A stretch of DNA of 64,000 bases from Mycolicibacterium vinylchloridicum. GTDB lineage: Bacteria > Actinomycetota > Actinomycetes > Mycobacteriales > Mycobacteriaceae. Positions 36,656 through 45,556 of the stretch are shown piece after piece. Under the pieces are notes generated by a model. That model saw only the letters and a list, made by a program, of their open reading frames with translations, was not told the origin of the DNA and did no database searches. Position numbers and translations under genes: made by a program. Position 1 is the stretch's first letter; every line of letters starts with the position of its first letter. The DNA is taken from contig NZ_JACBJQ010000001.1 of the NCBI RefSeq assembly GCF_013404075.1, positions 1 through 64,000 of the forward strand. The letters are read 5' to 3'.

Positions 36656-37504
36656 GTGAATCCCCTGCGCCGCAGATTGACCGACGCCATCGCCCTGACC
36701 GGGATGCGGCCACCGCTGAGCATGCCGACCGGCATCAACATCGACCTACGCGGCAAGCGAGTACTGGTGACCGGTGCCTCGTCGGGCATCGGTGCAGCCG
36801 GCGCCGAGCTGTTCGCCGCTCAGGGTTGCGAAGTCGTCGTGGTCGCGCGGCGCGCCGACCTGCTCGGCGAGGTCGTCGATCGGATCACCGCCGCGGGCGG
36901 AAGCGCGACCGCGATCGCGTGCGATCTGTCCGATCTGGACGCCGTCGACGCGCTCGCCGAGCAGGTCGGTGCGGTCGACATCCTGGTGAACAACGCCGGC
37001 CGGTCGATCCGCAGGCCGCTGGCCGAATCGCTGGACCGCTGGCACGACGTCGAGCGCACGATGACGCTGAACTACTTCTCGCCGCTGCGGCTCATCCGCG
37101 GGCTGGCACCAGGCATGATCGAGCGCGGCGACGGCCACATCATCAACGTCGCGACGTGGGGCGTGTTCAGCGAGGCCTCCCCGCTGTTCGGGGTGTACAA
37201 CGCGTCGAAGTCCGCCTTCAGTGCGGTCAGCCGGGTCATCGAGACCGAATGGTCGGGGCATGGCGTGCATTCGACGACGCTGTACTACCCGCTGGTCGCC
37301 ACACCGATGATCGCGCCCACCAAGGCCTACGACGGCCTGGCCGCGCTGACCCCCGAAGAGGCCGCGCAGTGGATGATCGACGCCGCCCGGCATCGCCCGG
37401 TGCGCATCGCCCCCCGCATCGCCGTCACGGCTCGCGCACTCGACATCGTGGCCCCCGGTGTCATCAGCCGGGTGATGAAGCGTCAGCGCCTGCAGCCGAA
37501 CTGA
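36656..37504 (+). CDS. Short-chain dehydrogenase/reductase
   Basis: 282 residues from a GTG with GAGGAG 7 nt upstream. SDR motifs: TGASSGIG near 40, NNAG near 112, catalytic Ser in NVATWG and the YNASK dyad at about 181. A helical N-terminal extension of 30 residues precedes the Rossmann fold. It corresponds by position to Rv0547c. Substrate unknown; reduction of a lipid-like ketone is common for this subgroup. It is 71 bp after menB and probably co-transcribed. Confidence 0.9.
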   Translation: MNPLRRRLTDAIALTGMRPPLSMPTGINIDLRGKRVLVTGASSGIGAAGAELFAAQGCEVVVVARRADLLGEVVDRITAAGGSATAIACDLSDLDAVDALAEQVGAVDILVNNAGRSIRRPLAESLDRWHDVERTMTLNYFSPLRLIRGLAPGMIERGDGHIINVATWGVFSEASPLFGVYNASKSAFSAVSRVIETEWSGHGVHSTTLYYPLVATPMIAPTKAYDGLAALTPEEAAQWMIDAARHRPVRIAPRIAVTARALDIVAPGVISRVMKRQRLQPN

Positions 37505-37519
37505 GGTAGACACGACGGC

Positions 37520-37906
37520 ATGGAGATCCTCGCGAGCCGGATGCTGCTCCGCCCAGCGGATTACGCACGCTCGGTGTCGTTCTACCGCGATGCGCTCGGT
37601 CTGGCCGTCGCCCGCGAATACAGCGGGGGCGTCGTGTTCTACGCCGGGCAGTCGCTGATCGAAGTCGCCGGCCACGGCGCACCCGAACGTCCCGGCACCC
37701 CGTTTCCGGTGTCACTATGGCTACAGGTGCGCGATCTCTACGCCACCCAAAAGCACTTACAGGACCGCGGCGTCGAAATCACCAGGGAAGCCCGCGCCGA
37801 ACCGTGGGGGCTGCACGAGATGCACGTCGACGATCCCGACGGGATGACGCTGATCTTCGTGCAGGTCCCCGACGACCACCCGCTGCGCCGCGACACTCGC
37901 GGCTAG
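37520..37906 (+). CDS. VOC-family (glyoxalase-like) protein
   Basis: A 128-residue single vicinal-oxygen-chelate domain: SFYRDALGL near 22, GLHEMHVDDPDGMTLIFVQ near 95 with a metal-type His and Asp. It could be a glyoxalase, a dioxygenase-like enzyme or a resistance protein; the metal ligands look incomplete. Counterpart of Rv0546c by position. It follows the SDR by 15 bp and shares the CTAG of its TAG stop with convergent DUF3349. Confidence 0.85.
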   Translation: MEILASRMLLRPADYARSVSFYRDALGLAVAREYSGGVVFYAGQSLIEVAGHGAPERPGTPFPVSLWLQVRDLYATQKHLQDRGVEITREARAEPWGLHEMHVDDPDGMTLIFVQVPDDHPLRRDTRG

Positions 37907-38214
37907 TGCTTTTCGAGCGGCCAGCCCACCGAGGCCAGCCGGCCCGCAACCTGGTTCATCTCGTCAGCGACAGGTTCCTTCTCGATGACGTCACGGATCG
38001 CGTCGCGGATCTGATCCTCGGTCACCGGGGTGTCGAAATCGCCGTCGCGCAGAATGGACTGGGCGGCCTGCACGACCTCGTCTTCCGACAGCGACCTCTT
38101 CAGCAGGGCCAGCAGCGGGTAATAGTCTTTGCGCGGAACGCCTTCCGGGTAACCCCGGTGTAGCCAGTCCAGGACGTTGGCGAGGAAGGTGGGCTGCTGT
38201 TGTTCGACGGTCAT
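37903..38214 (-). CDS. DUF3349 protein (copy A)
   Basis: A 103-residue small helical protein of the DUF3349 family: WLHRGYPEGVPRKDYYPLLALL near 13-34, the SEDEV-like acidic turn, and a C-terminal GWPLEKH. Structures in this family show a compact helix bundle, but function is unknown. It is the counterpart of Rv0543c, follows the 94-residue membrane protein by 7 bp and pitA before that, so it is probably part of the pitA transcript. A paralogue lies on the other side of pitA. Confidence 0.92.
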   Translation of the reverse strand: MTVEQQQPTFLANVLDWLHRGYPEGVPRKDYYPLLALLKRSLSEDEVVQAAQSILRDGDFDTPVTEDQIRDAIRDVIEKEPVADEMNQVAGRLASVGWPLEKH

Positions 38215-38221
38215 CGCACAC

Positions 38222-38506
38222 TCACTTCTTCAGCATCGGGAAGAGGTCGATCCCGAAGTGATGGATGATCGTCGACCTGGTGATCCACGCGACGGCGGTC
38301 AGGATGACGAAGCCGACGAAGAGGAACAGCACGATCCCGAGGTACTTCAGCGCCGGATTGGCCTTGTGGATCTCATGGTCGGCCTCCTCGCCGCCGGCAC
38401 CGAACGAGTACGCCAGCATGCCGGTCGCGAAGATCGCCGGCAGGCCGGCGCCGAGAATGAGTCCGACCACCAGCACCTTGAAGATGGATTCGAAGTACGT
38501 CATCAA
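38222..38506 (-). CDS. Small two-helix membrane protein
   Basis: 94 residues with two clear transmembrane segments (about 10-35 and 55-77) separated by a short acidic loop (GGEEADHEIHK). It lies between pitA (24 bp upstream) and DUF3349 copy A (7 bp downstream) and is the counterpart of Rv0544c. Its constant association with pitA suggests a subunit or regulator of phosphate transport, which is inference. A second ATG at codon 2 is equally possible. Confidence 0.88.
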   Translation of the reverse strand: MMTYFESIFKVLVVGLILGAGLPAIFATGMLAYSFGAGGEEADHEIHKANPALKYLGIVLFLFVGFVILTAVAWITRSTIIHHFGIDLFPMLKK

Positions 38507-38530
38507 CGTGTCCTTTGCTTATCGCGCTGA

Positions 38531-39787
38531 TCAGACCGTGGCGGTGGGCTCGGAGGACTTGGCTTCCTTCGTGGCCGCCCGGACCTCGGCAGGCACCACC
38601 GAGTTCGTCGACGTATCCCAATCGGCGTTGACGTTGCTGTGGTCGACCTTCTGCTGCTGGGCGCGCCACCACATGTAGAAGGACAGGCCGACCAGGATGA
38701 GGAAGATCAGGCCGTCACCCATCAGCTGCGAACCGCTGACGTCCTTGACGACGTAGGACAGCCAGTAGGCCAGCGCCCCGACCAGAGCCGCGGCCGGCAA
38801 CGTGACCAGCCAGGCCACCGCCATCCGGCCGGCAACCGCCCAGCGCACCTCGGCGCCCGGCTTGCCCACGCCGCTGCCGAGGATCGATCCGGTGGCGACG
38901 TGGGTGGTGGACAGCGCCATACCGGCGGCGCTGGAGCTGAGAATGATTGCGGCCGAAGAGGCTTCGGCGGCCAACCCCTGAGGCGACTCGATCTCCACCA
39001 GTCCCTTGCCGAGGGTGCGGATGACGCGCCAGCCGCCGATGTAGGTGCCGAGGCCGATCGCCAGCGCGCAGCTGAAGATGATCCAGAACGGCAGGCCGTC
39101 CTTCTTCACGTCGCCGGTCAGATGCCCGGTGGTGATCAGAGCCAGGGCGATGACACCCATGGTCTTCTGGGCGTCGTTGGTGCCGTGCGAGAGCGCGACG
39201 AGTGAGGCGGTGGCGATCTGTCCCCAGCGGAACCCTTCTTCGCGGCGCCGCGCGAGCACCCTGCGGGTGATCCGGTAGACCAGCCAGGTGCCGCAGGCGG
39301 CGACGAGGCCGGCGATGACCGGTGCGGCGATCGCGGGGATCAGCACCTTCTGCGTGACGCCGCTCCAGTTGACCCCATTGCTGCCGAGCGCGGCCAGCCC
39401 GGCGCCGATCAGGCCACCGAACAGCGCGTGCGACGAGCTGGACGGGATGCCGAACAGCCAGGTCAGCAGGTTCCACAGGATGCCGCCGATCAAGCCGGCG
39501 AAGATGATGGTCAAGCCCATCGACGCGTCGATACCCGGCAGCAGATGACCGGTCTTACCGTCCTGCACCTTCAGGACCGACGTCGTCACCGTCACGGCGA
39601 CCTCGACGGAGAGGAACGCGCCGACCAGGTTCAGGACACCGGCCAGCAGCACCGCCGTCTTGGGCTTGAGCGCACCCGTGGCGATCGAGGTGGCCATGGC
39701 GTTGCCGGTGTCGTGGAACCCGTTGGTGAAGTCGAAAGCCAGTGCTGTGGCGATCAACAGCACCAGGATGATCATCTCCGCGCTCAT
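38531..39787 (-). CDS. pitA: Low-affinity inorganic phosphate transporter PitA
   Basis: A 418-residue PiT-family carrier with about ten transmembrane helices in two inverted halves. Signature GFHDTGNAMATSIATGAL-like region is near 23-40, and the second-half equivalent LSHGTNDAQKTMGV is near 198. It imports metal-phosphate with protons. The ATG precedes the first helix by four residues. A tandem Pho-type box lies 84-101 bp upstream in the gap to a second DUF3349 gene. Counterpart of Rv0545c. Confidence 0.95.
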   Translation of the reverse strand: MSAEMIILVLLIATALAFDFTNGFHDTGNAMATSIATGALKPKTAVLLAGVLNLVGAFLSVEVAVTVTTSVLKVQDGKTGHLLPGIDASMGLTIIFAGLIGGILWNLLTWLFGIPSSSSHALFGGLIGAGLAALGSNGVNWSGVTQKVLIPAIAAPVIAGLVAACGTWLVYRITRRVLARRREEGFRWGQIATASLVALSHGTNDAQKTMGVIALALITTGHLTGDVKKDGLPFWIIFSCALAIGLGTYIGGWRVIRTLGKGLVEIESPQGLAAEASSAAIILSSSAAGMALSTTHVATGSILGSGVGKPGAEVRWAVAGRMAVAWLVTLPAAALVGALAYWLSYVVKDVSGSQLMGDGLIFLILVGLSFYMWWRAQQQKVDHSNVNADWDTSTNSVVPAEVRAATKEAKSSEPTATV

Positions 39788-39870
39788 AAGTCAGATTGTG
39801 GTGGTTGAACGGGTCCTTTGACCAGCTGCCAAAGGTCCCCGAACTGCGTATTTGCGACTGTCCCGCAGGT

Positions 39871-39888
39871 GTTCATCTGTCGTTAACC
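39871..39888 (+). promoter_or_regulatory. Tandem Pho-type box between pitA and DUF3349 copy B
   Basis: GTTCATC-TGTC-GTTAACC is a pair of related heptamers 11 bp apart, the spacing recognised by PhoB-family response regulators such as RegX3. It lies in the 229-bp divergent promoter region, 84 bp from pitA and about 128 bp from the DUF3349 start. Confidence 0.5.
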
Positions 39889-40016
39889 TTGTGGCCGTCG
39901 GCGGTTCCCCTGCCCCGCCGGATCGGGGGTACAACAGAGGCACGGCATGTTTCTGCCGACTACCATCTGTGTATTCCATTGGGCGTCCACACGCCCTCCG
40001 CCAGGGAGATGCCGCG

Positions 40017-40319
40017 GTGACCAACTTCATCACCAAGATCGTGGCCTGGATCAAAGCGGGTTATCCGGACGGGGTTCCGCATCCCGACCAGGTGCCGCTG
40101 TTCGCCCTGCTCCGCAGGCGTTTGAGCGAGGAGGAAGTCATCGCCGTCGCCCACGCACTGCTCGACCGCGGGGACTTCGACCACATCGACATCGGCGTCC
40201 TGATCACCGAGATCACCGATGCGTTGCCCACTCCCGAGGACATCGACCGGGTTCACGACAAGCTCGCCGCATTCGGCTGGCCGCTTGACGATCCCAGAGA
40301 CAGTGAGGACGTCGAATAA
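40017..40319 (+). CDS. DUF3349 protein (copy B)
   Basis: 100 residues from a GTG with GGGAGA 6-11 nt upstream. It has the same architecture as copy A: WIKAGYPDGVPHPDQVPLFALL start, SEEEV turn, AFGWPL end. An acidic tail replaces the His-ended tail of copy A. Unlike copy A it is divergent from pitA, and its promoter would share the Pho-type box. Its 3' end runs into the uncertain start region of menE, so it and menE are probably co-transcribed. Confidence 0.9.
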   Translation: MTNFITKIVAWIKAGYPDGVPHPDQVPLFALLRRRLSEEEVIAVAHALLDRGDFDHIDIGVLITEITDALPTPEDIDRVHDKLAAFGWPLDDPRDSEDVE

Positions 40320-40369
40320 CCACTCTGCGAGCGCTCGCCATCCCGCCCGGCCCGTCGGCGCACTCACTG

Positions 40370-41539
40370 ATGGCCGCCCTGGCCGGCGTGCTCGACGGAC
40401 GTGACGCGCCTCTGGTTCCGATCCCCGCCGGTGACTTGCGTGAAAGCGAGTTGCTGACAACGTCTTTGCGGGTCGGCGAGGAGATCGACGACGACGTCGC
40501 ACTGGTGGTGTCGACGTCGGGAACGACCGGGACGCCCAAGGGCGCGATGCTCACGCCCGCGGCGCTGATCGCCAGCGCGTCGGCCACCCACGACCGTCTC
40601 GGTGGACCCGGCACGTGGCTGCTGGCGCTGCCAGCCCACCACATCGCCGGCATCCAGGTGCTGGTGCGCAGCCTGCAGGCCGGAACCATGCCGGTCGAGC
40701 TCGATGTCTCCGCGGGGTTCGACCCCGCCGAATTGCCAACGGCTGTCGCACAACTCGGGTCGGGCCGACGCTATACCTCGCTCGTCGCCACCCAGCTCGC
40801 CAAGGCGTTGCTCGATCCAGCGGCCACCGCGGCGCTGGGCGAACTCGACGCGGTACTGCTCGGCGGCGGCCCGGCTCCCCGACCCGTTCTGGAGGGGGCG
40901 GCGGCCGCCGGTATCGCGGTGGTGCGCACGTACGGCTCGAGTGAGACGGCTGGTGGCTGCGTCTATGACGGTGTGCCGCTGGACGGGGTGACGATCCGGC
41001 TCGACGACGGCACCGAGCCCGGCGAGGGGCGCATCGTCATCGGCGGGCCGACACTGGCGCTGGGCTACCGCAACCGGCCAGGCTCAGGCCAATTCGCCGG
41101 GCCCAGCGGTGATCCGTTCGCCGAACCCGGCTGGTTCCGTACCGACGACCTCGGCATCCTCGATGAGGCGGGCACCCTGCGGGTTCTCGGGCGGGTCGAC
41201 GAAGCGATCAGCACCGGCGGGCTCACGGTCATGCCCGCGCCGGTCGAAGCGGTGCTGTCGCGGCATCCGGCAATAGCCGACTGTGCGGTGTTCGGCATCG
41301 AAGACGACCGGCTCGGTGAGCGGGTGGTGGCCGCTGTGGTGCTTGTCACCGGCGCGCCCGAGCCCACGCTCGACCACATCAGAGAGCACCTCGAGCAGTC
41401 GTTGGACCCGACAGCGGCACCCCGTGAGCTGCACATTGTCGATGAGCTGCCGCGTCGCGGCATCGGCAAGCTGGACCGCCGCGCGCTGCGCGAGCGATTC
41501 GCCAACGGCGGTGACCTACCCGGCGGCTACGGCTGGTGA
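40370..41539 (+). CDS. menE: o-Succinylbenzoate-CoA ligase MenE
   Basis: 389 residues from the first canonical start. This ANL ligase activates o-succinylbenzoate for MenB. STSGTTGTPKG is near 45, YGSSETAGG near 185, the TDD(L) hinge near 258 and catalytic lysine in GIGKLDRRAL near 368. MenE is compact because the N-terminal subdomain is short. The open frame extends upstream to 40307 and encodes LRALAIPPGPSA, which resembles known MenE N-termini, but no ATG/GTG/TTG occurs there; a rare AUA (40316) or CUG (40325) start is possible. Confidence 0.92.
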   Translation: MAALAGVLDGRDAPLVPIPAGDLRESELLTTSLRVGEEIDDDVALVVSTSGTTGTPKGAMLTPAALIASASATHDRLGGPGTWLLALPAHHIAGIQVLVRSLQAGTMPVELDVSAGFDPAELPTAVAQLGSGRRYTSLVATQLAKALLDPAATAALGELDAVLLGGGPAPRPVLEGAAAAGIAVVRTYGSSETAGGCVYDGVPLDGVTIRLDDGTEPGEGRIVIGGPTLALGYRNRPGSGQFAGPSGDPFAEPGWFRTDDLGILDEAGTLRVLGRVDEAISTGGLTVMPAPVEAVLSRHPAIADCAVFGIEDDRLGERVVAAVVLVTGAPEPTLDHIREHLEQSLDPTAAPRELHIVDELPRRGIGKLDRRALRERFANGGDLPGGYGW

Positions 41540-41579
41540 ACAATGGTTTGCACCGCCATATAGAGGGGACAGGAATGTC

Positions 41580-42449
41580 ATGGACGAGCTGAAGTATCTC
41601 GACCTGCACGGCGAACGGGTTGCGTACCTGGACGAGGGCCAGGGCGAGGTGATCCTGCTGCTGCACGGCATGGCCGGCAGCTCCCAGACCTGGCGCTCGA
41701 TGTGGCGACCGCTGTCACGCAAGTACCGGGTGATCGCCCCTGACCTACCCGGCCACGGCCGTTCGGCCAAGCCGCGCAGCGACTATTCGCTGGGCGCGTT
41801 CGCGGTGTTCCTGCGCGACCTACTCGACGAGCTCGGGGTGGCACACGCGACCGTCGTCGGGCAGTCCCTGGGCGGCGGGGTGGCCATGCAGTTCGTGTAC
41901 CAGCATCCCGATTACTGCCGCCGACTGATCCTGATGAACAGCGGCGGATTGGGGCAGGACGTCGGCTGGACGCTACGACTGCTGTCGGCACCCGGCGCCG
42001 AACTGATCATGCCGATCATCGCGCCCCCACCGGTGTTGAGCGCCGGCGAACGGGTGCGGTCGTTGTTCGGCAAGCTGGGCATCCAGTCGCCGCGCGGCGC
42101 GGAGATCTGGAATGCCTACAGTTCGTTCTCCGATGCCGAGACCCGGCAGGCGTTCCTCCGCACGCTGCGCTCGGTGGTGGACTATCGCGGGCAGGCAGTC
42201 AGCGCCCTGAACCGGCTGCACGTCGCACACATGCCGACCATGGTCATCTGGGGCGACGAGGACGCCATCATTCCCGTCAAGCACGCGTACGCCGTCCACG
42301 AAGTCCGGCCCGACGTCCGGCTCGAAATACTGCCCGGAGTCGGACACTTTCCACAGGTGGAGCGGCCCGCCGAGGTGGTCGACCTGATCGACGACTTCAT
42401 CGCCACCACGGCCGGCGTGGATATCGAGCAGCCCGCCACCCAGGCGTGA
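41580..42449 (+). CDS. Alpha/beta hydrolase beside menE (candidate MenH)
   Basis: 289 residues from an ATG with AGGA 7 nt upstream; upstream frame codons belong to the menE region. Fold and triad are complete: oxyanion LLHGMAGS near 28, nucleophile GQSLGG (Ser96), acid in [10 protein letters not shown] near 228, histidine in GVGHFPQVE near 256. It could be an esterase, C-C hydrolase or lyase. Position directly after menE raises MenH as one candidate function. The stop overlaps the next GTG start (GTGA). Confidence 0.88.
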   Translation: MDELKYLDLHGERVAYLDEGQGEVILLLHGMAGSSQTWRSMWRPLSRKYRVIAPDLPGHGRSAKPRSDYSLGAFAVFLRDLLDELGVAHATVVGQSLGGGVAMQFVYQHPDYCRRLILMNSGGLGQDVGWTLRLLSAPGAELIMPIIAPPPVLSAGERVRSLFGKLGIQSPRGAEIWNAYSSFSDAETRQAFLRTLRSVVDYRGQAVSALNRLHVAHMPTMVIWGDEDAIIPVKHAYAVHEVRPDVRLEILPGVGHFPQVERPAEVVDLIDDFIATTAGVDIEQPATQA

Positions 42450-42847
42450 GCACCGCGGCCGACCGCTTCGCGACCGCCGCCGTGGCCAGGCTGGCCACTG
42501 TCACACCGGACGGTCCGCCGCATCTGGTGCCGATCGTGTTCGCCGTGGCCGAGGCGTGCGTTTACACCGCGGTGGACGGTAAGCCGAAAACCACCCACCG
42601 ACTGCGGCGGCTGGCCAACATCGAGGCCAACCCGCGGGTCAGCATCCTGGTCGACCACTACGACGACGACTGGTCGCAGCTGTGGTGGGTGCGGGCCGAT
42701 GGCGTCGCGACGATTCACCACAACGGTCCGGTGTACGAGCGTGGCCATGAGCTGCTGCGTGCGAAATATCCTCAGTATCAGTATGTTCCGCTCGACGGCC
42801 CGGTGATCGCGGTGGACGTCGATCAATGGTCGTCCTGGGGCATCTGA
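42446..42847 (+). CDS. PPOX-class F420-dependent oxidoreductase (TIGR03668 type)
   Basis: A 133-residue split-barrel flavin/F420-binding protein, start GTG overlapping the hydrolase stop. [19 protein letters not shown] near 14-32 and [19 protein letters not shown] near 46-64 are the cofactor-contacting strands of this subgroup. It would reduce an unknown substrate with F420H2 or act as a flavin reductase. The last 25 bp overlap the convergent cyclase-ATPase gene. Confidence 0.88.
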   Translation: MSTAADRFATAAVARLATVTPDGPPHLVPIVFAVAEACVYTAVDGKPKTTHRLRRLANIEANPRVSILVDHYDDDWSQLWWVRADGVATIHHNGPVYERGHELLRAKYPQYQYVPLDGPVIAVDVDQWSSWGI

Positions 42848-45513
42848 GCCGTGAGCTCAGCCCGTAGGGCGTCGATCTCCCGCGCGACGAAATCAACCAT
42901 CGCTTGTCGCGTCATCGCCGCTCCCTCGGCCATCAAGGCGTCAACGGTCTCGTCGCCGAGGCTGGCACGTAAATCGGCTACGGTCGTGACGGTCTCGGGC
43001 ATCGTCATGCTGACAAAGGGGTTGAGCGAAAAGCCCGCGATCAGTCCGGCCGCGGTCGAATGCCCCCATCGGTGGAGAAAGCCGGCAAGGACCGCCAATG
43101 AGTTGCAGAGGTTTCCGAAGTTCCCCGCGTCGAGGTAATTCCGGATGACGCCTGCCAGCAACTCCAGCGCCTCCAGCGGTTCGCCCTGACTGACGGTTAT
43201 CCGCGAAAGGCCGGCTGTCAGATGGGTTTCGAGACCCCGGTTCCCGCTGCGGTGCGCGATCTCGATGCCGCGACGAAGCGCGACCAGCGCACTCGCCGGT
43301 TCCGTGATCGCCAGGGCGGTACCCAGCGCCAGCAGTGCATAGGACTCCAGATACGGATTCTGAGCGACTTCAACCGTATCCAGCGCCTCGGTCGCAAGCG
43401 CCACCCCGGCGTCGGGATCACCGCCCGCGGCCAGTGCGACCGCCAGCGTGACCCTGTTGATTGCCGTGGCATCCGGGTTGGATTCGAGCCGGCTCCGGCA
43501 GTAATCGACAGCCCGGCGAGGCTCGCCGCCGGCCAGGAACGCCGACGCCAGCAGGCCCTCGATTCCAAACGGCATCTCGGCGACCGGGTTGGCGTGTAGT
43601 TCGCTCAGTGCGGCGGTTGCGAACTGCACCGCATCACTGCGGCGCCCGAGCATCCAGCACTGCGCAGCCATGGCCAGCAGTGACGCCAGGCGGGGGTGGC
43701 CGGCTTCACGCGCGGCGGGAATGAGTTCCTCAGCCCAGCCCAGCGGTTCCAGATTCTCGATCGCGAGGCCCATGAATGCGACAAGCGCAGCGATGGTGAT
43801 GGCGAGGTCGAGCTGCGACTCATCGCTCGCCCATCGGAACGCGGTTCGCAGATTGGACAATTCGGTACTGAACCAATCGTAGGCGTCACGCTGGCGCGGA
43901 CTGTTCCAGATCGAGTTGAGCTCGATCGCTTTGCTCGCGAAGTAGGCAGCGTGAGCCGAGCGGACCTCCCCGGCCAGACCGCTGTCGACAAGCCGGTCCT
44001 CGGCGAACTGCCGAATCGTCTCGAGCATCGAGTACCTCGTGCGTCCTGAAACCCGTTGTGCGACAACCAACGACTTACGCACGAGCGCATCGAGCAGATC
44101 CAGGACCTCGAATTCGTCAGCGGGACCGTCGGCCGCGACGAAGTGCGCACCAGCGAGGTCGAAGCCGCCGGAGAACACCGAGCAGCGTTGCAGTAGATCC
44201 TTTTCCGCGGGCTCGAGGAGGTCGAATGACCACGCCACGGTGTGCCGCAAGGTCTGATGGCGTTCCAGTCCGCGGCGCGATCCGACCAGCAGTCGGAACC
44301 GTTTGTCGAGGCGATCACGCACCTCGGCGACAGTCATCGACGCCATCCGGGACGCTGCCAACTCGATCGCCAACGGGATTCCGTCGAGGCGCTGACATAT
44401 CTCCACCGCAGTGAGCGCTTCGTCGGCATCGGCGAACTGGAACCCGGCGACCACAGTGCGGGCGCGGTCGACAAAGAGATCGACCGCCGCGGAATCGATT
44501 CCAGCATCGACGTCGAGCGAGGGCACCGCCCACAGATGCTCGTCGGCGGCTCCGAGGCCTTCGCGGCTGGTCGCCAGGATCCGCACCGTCGGGGCGTGGC
44601 TCATGATCGTGTCGATCAACTCCGCTGCCGCATCCCGGAGATGCTCGCAGTTGTCGACGATGATCAGCAGCTCTTTGCCCGCCAACGACTCGGCCACACT
44701 GTCGGCCACACTTGACCCCGATTGTTGGGTGACACCAAATACCGCTGCCGCCGCGGCAGGGACCGCCGCCGGGTCGGATACCGCGGCCAGCTCCAAAAGC
44801 CATATCCCGTCCGGGAACTCATCGCTGAGGTGGCGAGCGACCTCCACCGCCAGGCGCGTCTTCCCCACCCCGCCCACGCCGGTCAGCGTCACCAACCGGC
44901 GTGGGCCGATCTCTGTGACGACGTTCGACAGGTCGGTCTCACGCCCGACGAAGGTCGAGACCGGCGGCCGGATGTTGCCGAGGCGCCGGCTCTGTGTCCG
45001 CAGTGGTGGAAACTCCGAACGCAGACCGGTTTCACGGACCTGAAACAGACTTATCGGCTCGGGGACGTCCCGCAGCCGCTGCGGCCCGAGATTCGTGAAG
45101 TCGAAACCGGTAACCAATCGCACCGTCGAGTCGGCTACCAGGATCTGTCCGCCGTGGCCGGCGGCCATCACTCGGGCTACCCGATTGAGAACCGTTCCGA
45201 AATAGTCACCTCCGCGCAGCTCGGCTTCGCCGGTGGCAATACCCATCCGGACCGGGAGCCCGAGCGCGTGCTGGGCTTCGACGGCCGCCAGCACCGCCGA
45301 CCTCGGCGAACTGAACGCCGCGCATACCCCGTCGCCGGTGTGCTTGAACAGGTATCCCTCGCGCGCGGCGATGGCGTGGCGCAGGACATCGTCGTGCGCG
45401 CCCAGCGCGGCCCGCATGGCGTCAGCATCGGACTCCCACCGACGAGTCGAACCCTCGACATCGGTGAACAGAAAAGTCACCACCCCCGAAGGTGTGGCCG
45501 CCCCGTCGGACAC
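42823..45513 (-). CDS. Adenylate cyclase-ATPase-TPR regulator without LuxR domain
   Basis: 896 residues from a GTG at 45513 (GTG at 45531 is an alternative; the longer frame runs into the divergent gene). Domains: class III nucleotide cyclase (about 8-165) with metal Asp18 and Asp61, substrate Lys57 and Asp103, and N110/R114 all present; NB-ARC-like ATPase (about 190-480, P-loop GGVGKT near 214-219, DNCEH near 285); then TPR-like helices to the end. The LuxR helix-turn-helix found in many relatives is absent. It is probably a soluble cAMP-linked signal protein. Its 3' end overlaps the PPOX gene by 25 bp. Confidence 0.9.
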   Translation of the reverse strand: MSDGAATPSGVVTFLFTDVEGSTRRWESDADAMRAALGAHDDVLRHAIAAREGYLFKHTGDGVCAAFSSPRSAVLAAVEAQHALGLPVRMGIATGEAELRGGDYFGTVLNRVARVMAAGHGGQILVADSTVRLVTGFDFTNLGPQRLRDVPEPISLFQVRETGLRSEFPPLRTQSRRLGNIRPPVSTFVGRETDLSNVVTEIGPRRLVTLTGVGGVGKTRLAVEVARHLSDEFPDGIWLLELAAVSDPAAVPAAAAAVFGVTQQSGSSVADSVAESLAGKELLIIVDNCEHLRDAAAELIDTIMSHAPTVRILATSREGLGAADEHLWAVPSLDVDAGIDSAAVDLFVDRARTVVAGFQFADADEALTAVEICQRLDGIPLAIELAASRMASMTVAEVRDRLDKRFRLLVGSRRGLERHQTLRHTVAWSFDLLEPAEKDLLQRCSVFSGGFDLAGAHFVAADGPADEFEVLDLLDALVRKSLVVAQRVSGRTRYSMLETIRQFAEDRLVDSGLAGEVRSAHAAYFASKAIELNSIWNSPRQRDAYDWFSTELSNLRTAFRWASDESQLDLAITIAALVAFMGLAIENLEPLGWAEELIPAAREAGHPRLASLLAMAAQCWMLGRRSDAVQFATAALSELHANPVAEMPFGIEGLLASAFLAGGEPRRAVDYCRSRLESNPDATAINRVTLAVALAAGGDPDAGVALATEALDTVEVAQNPYLESYALLALGTALAITEPASALVALRRGIEIAHRSGNRGLETHLTAGLSRITVSQGEPLEALELLAGVIRNYLDAGNFGNLCNSLAVLAGFLHRWGHSTAAGLIAGFSLNPFVSMTMPETVTTVADLRASLGDETVDALMAEGAAMTRQAMVDFVAREIDALRAELTAQMPQDDH

Positions 45514-45556
45514 AGAGGGAGAATGCCACACCCAGGCGCCCGTACGCTGGAGACTT

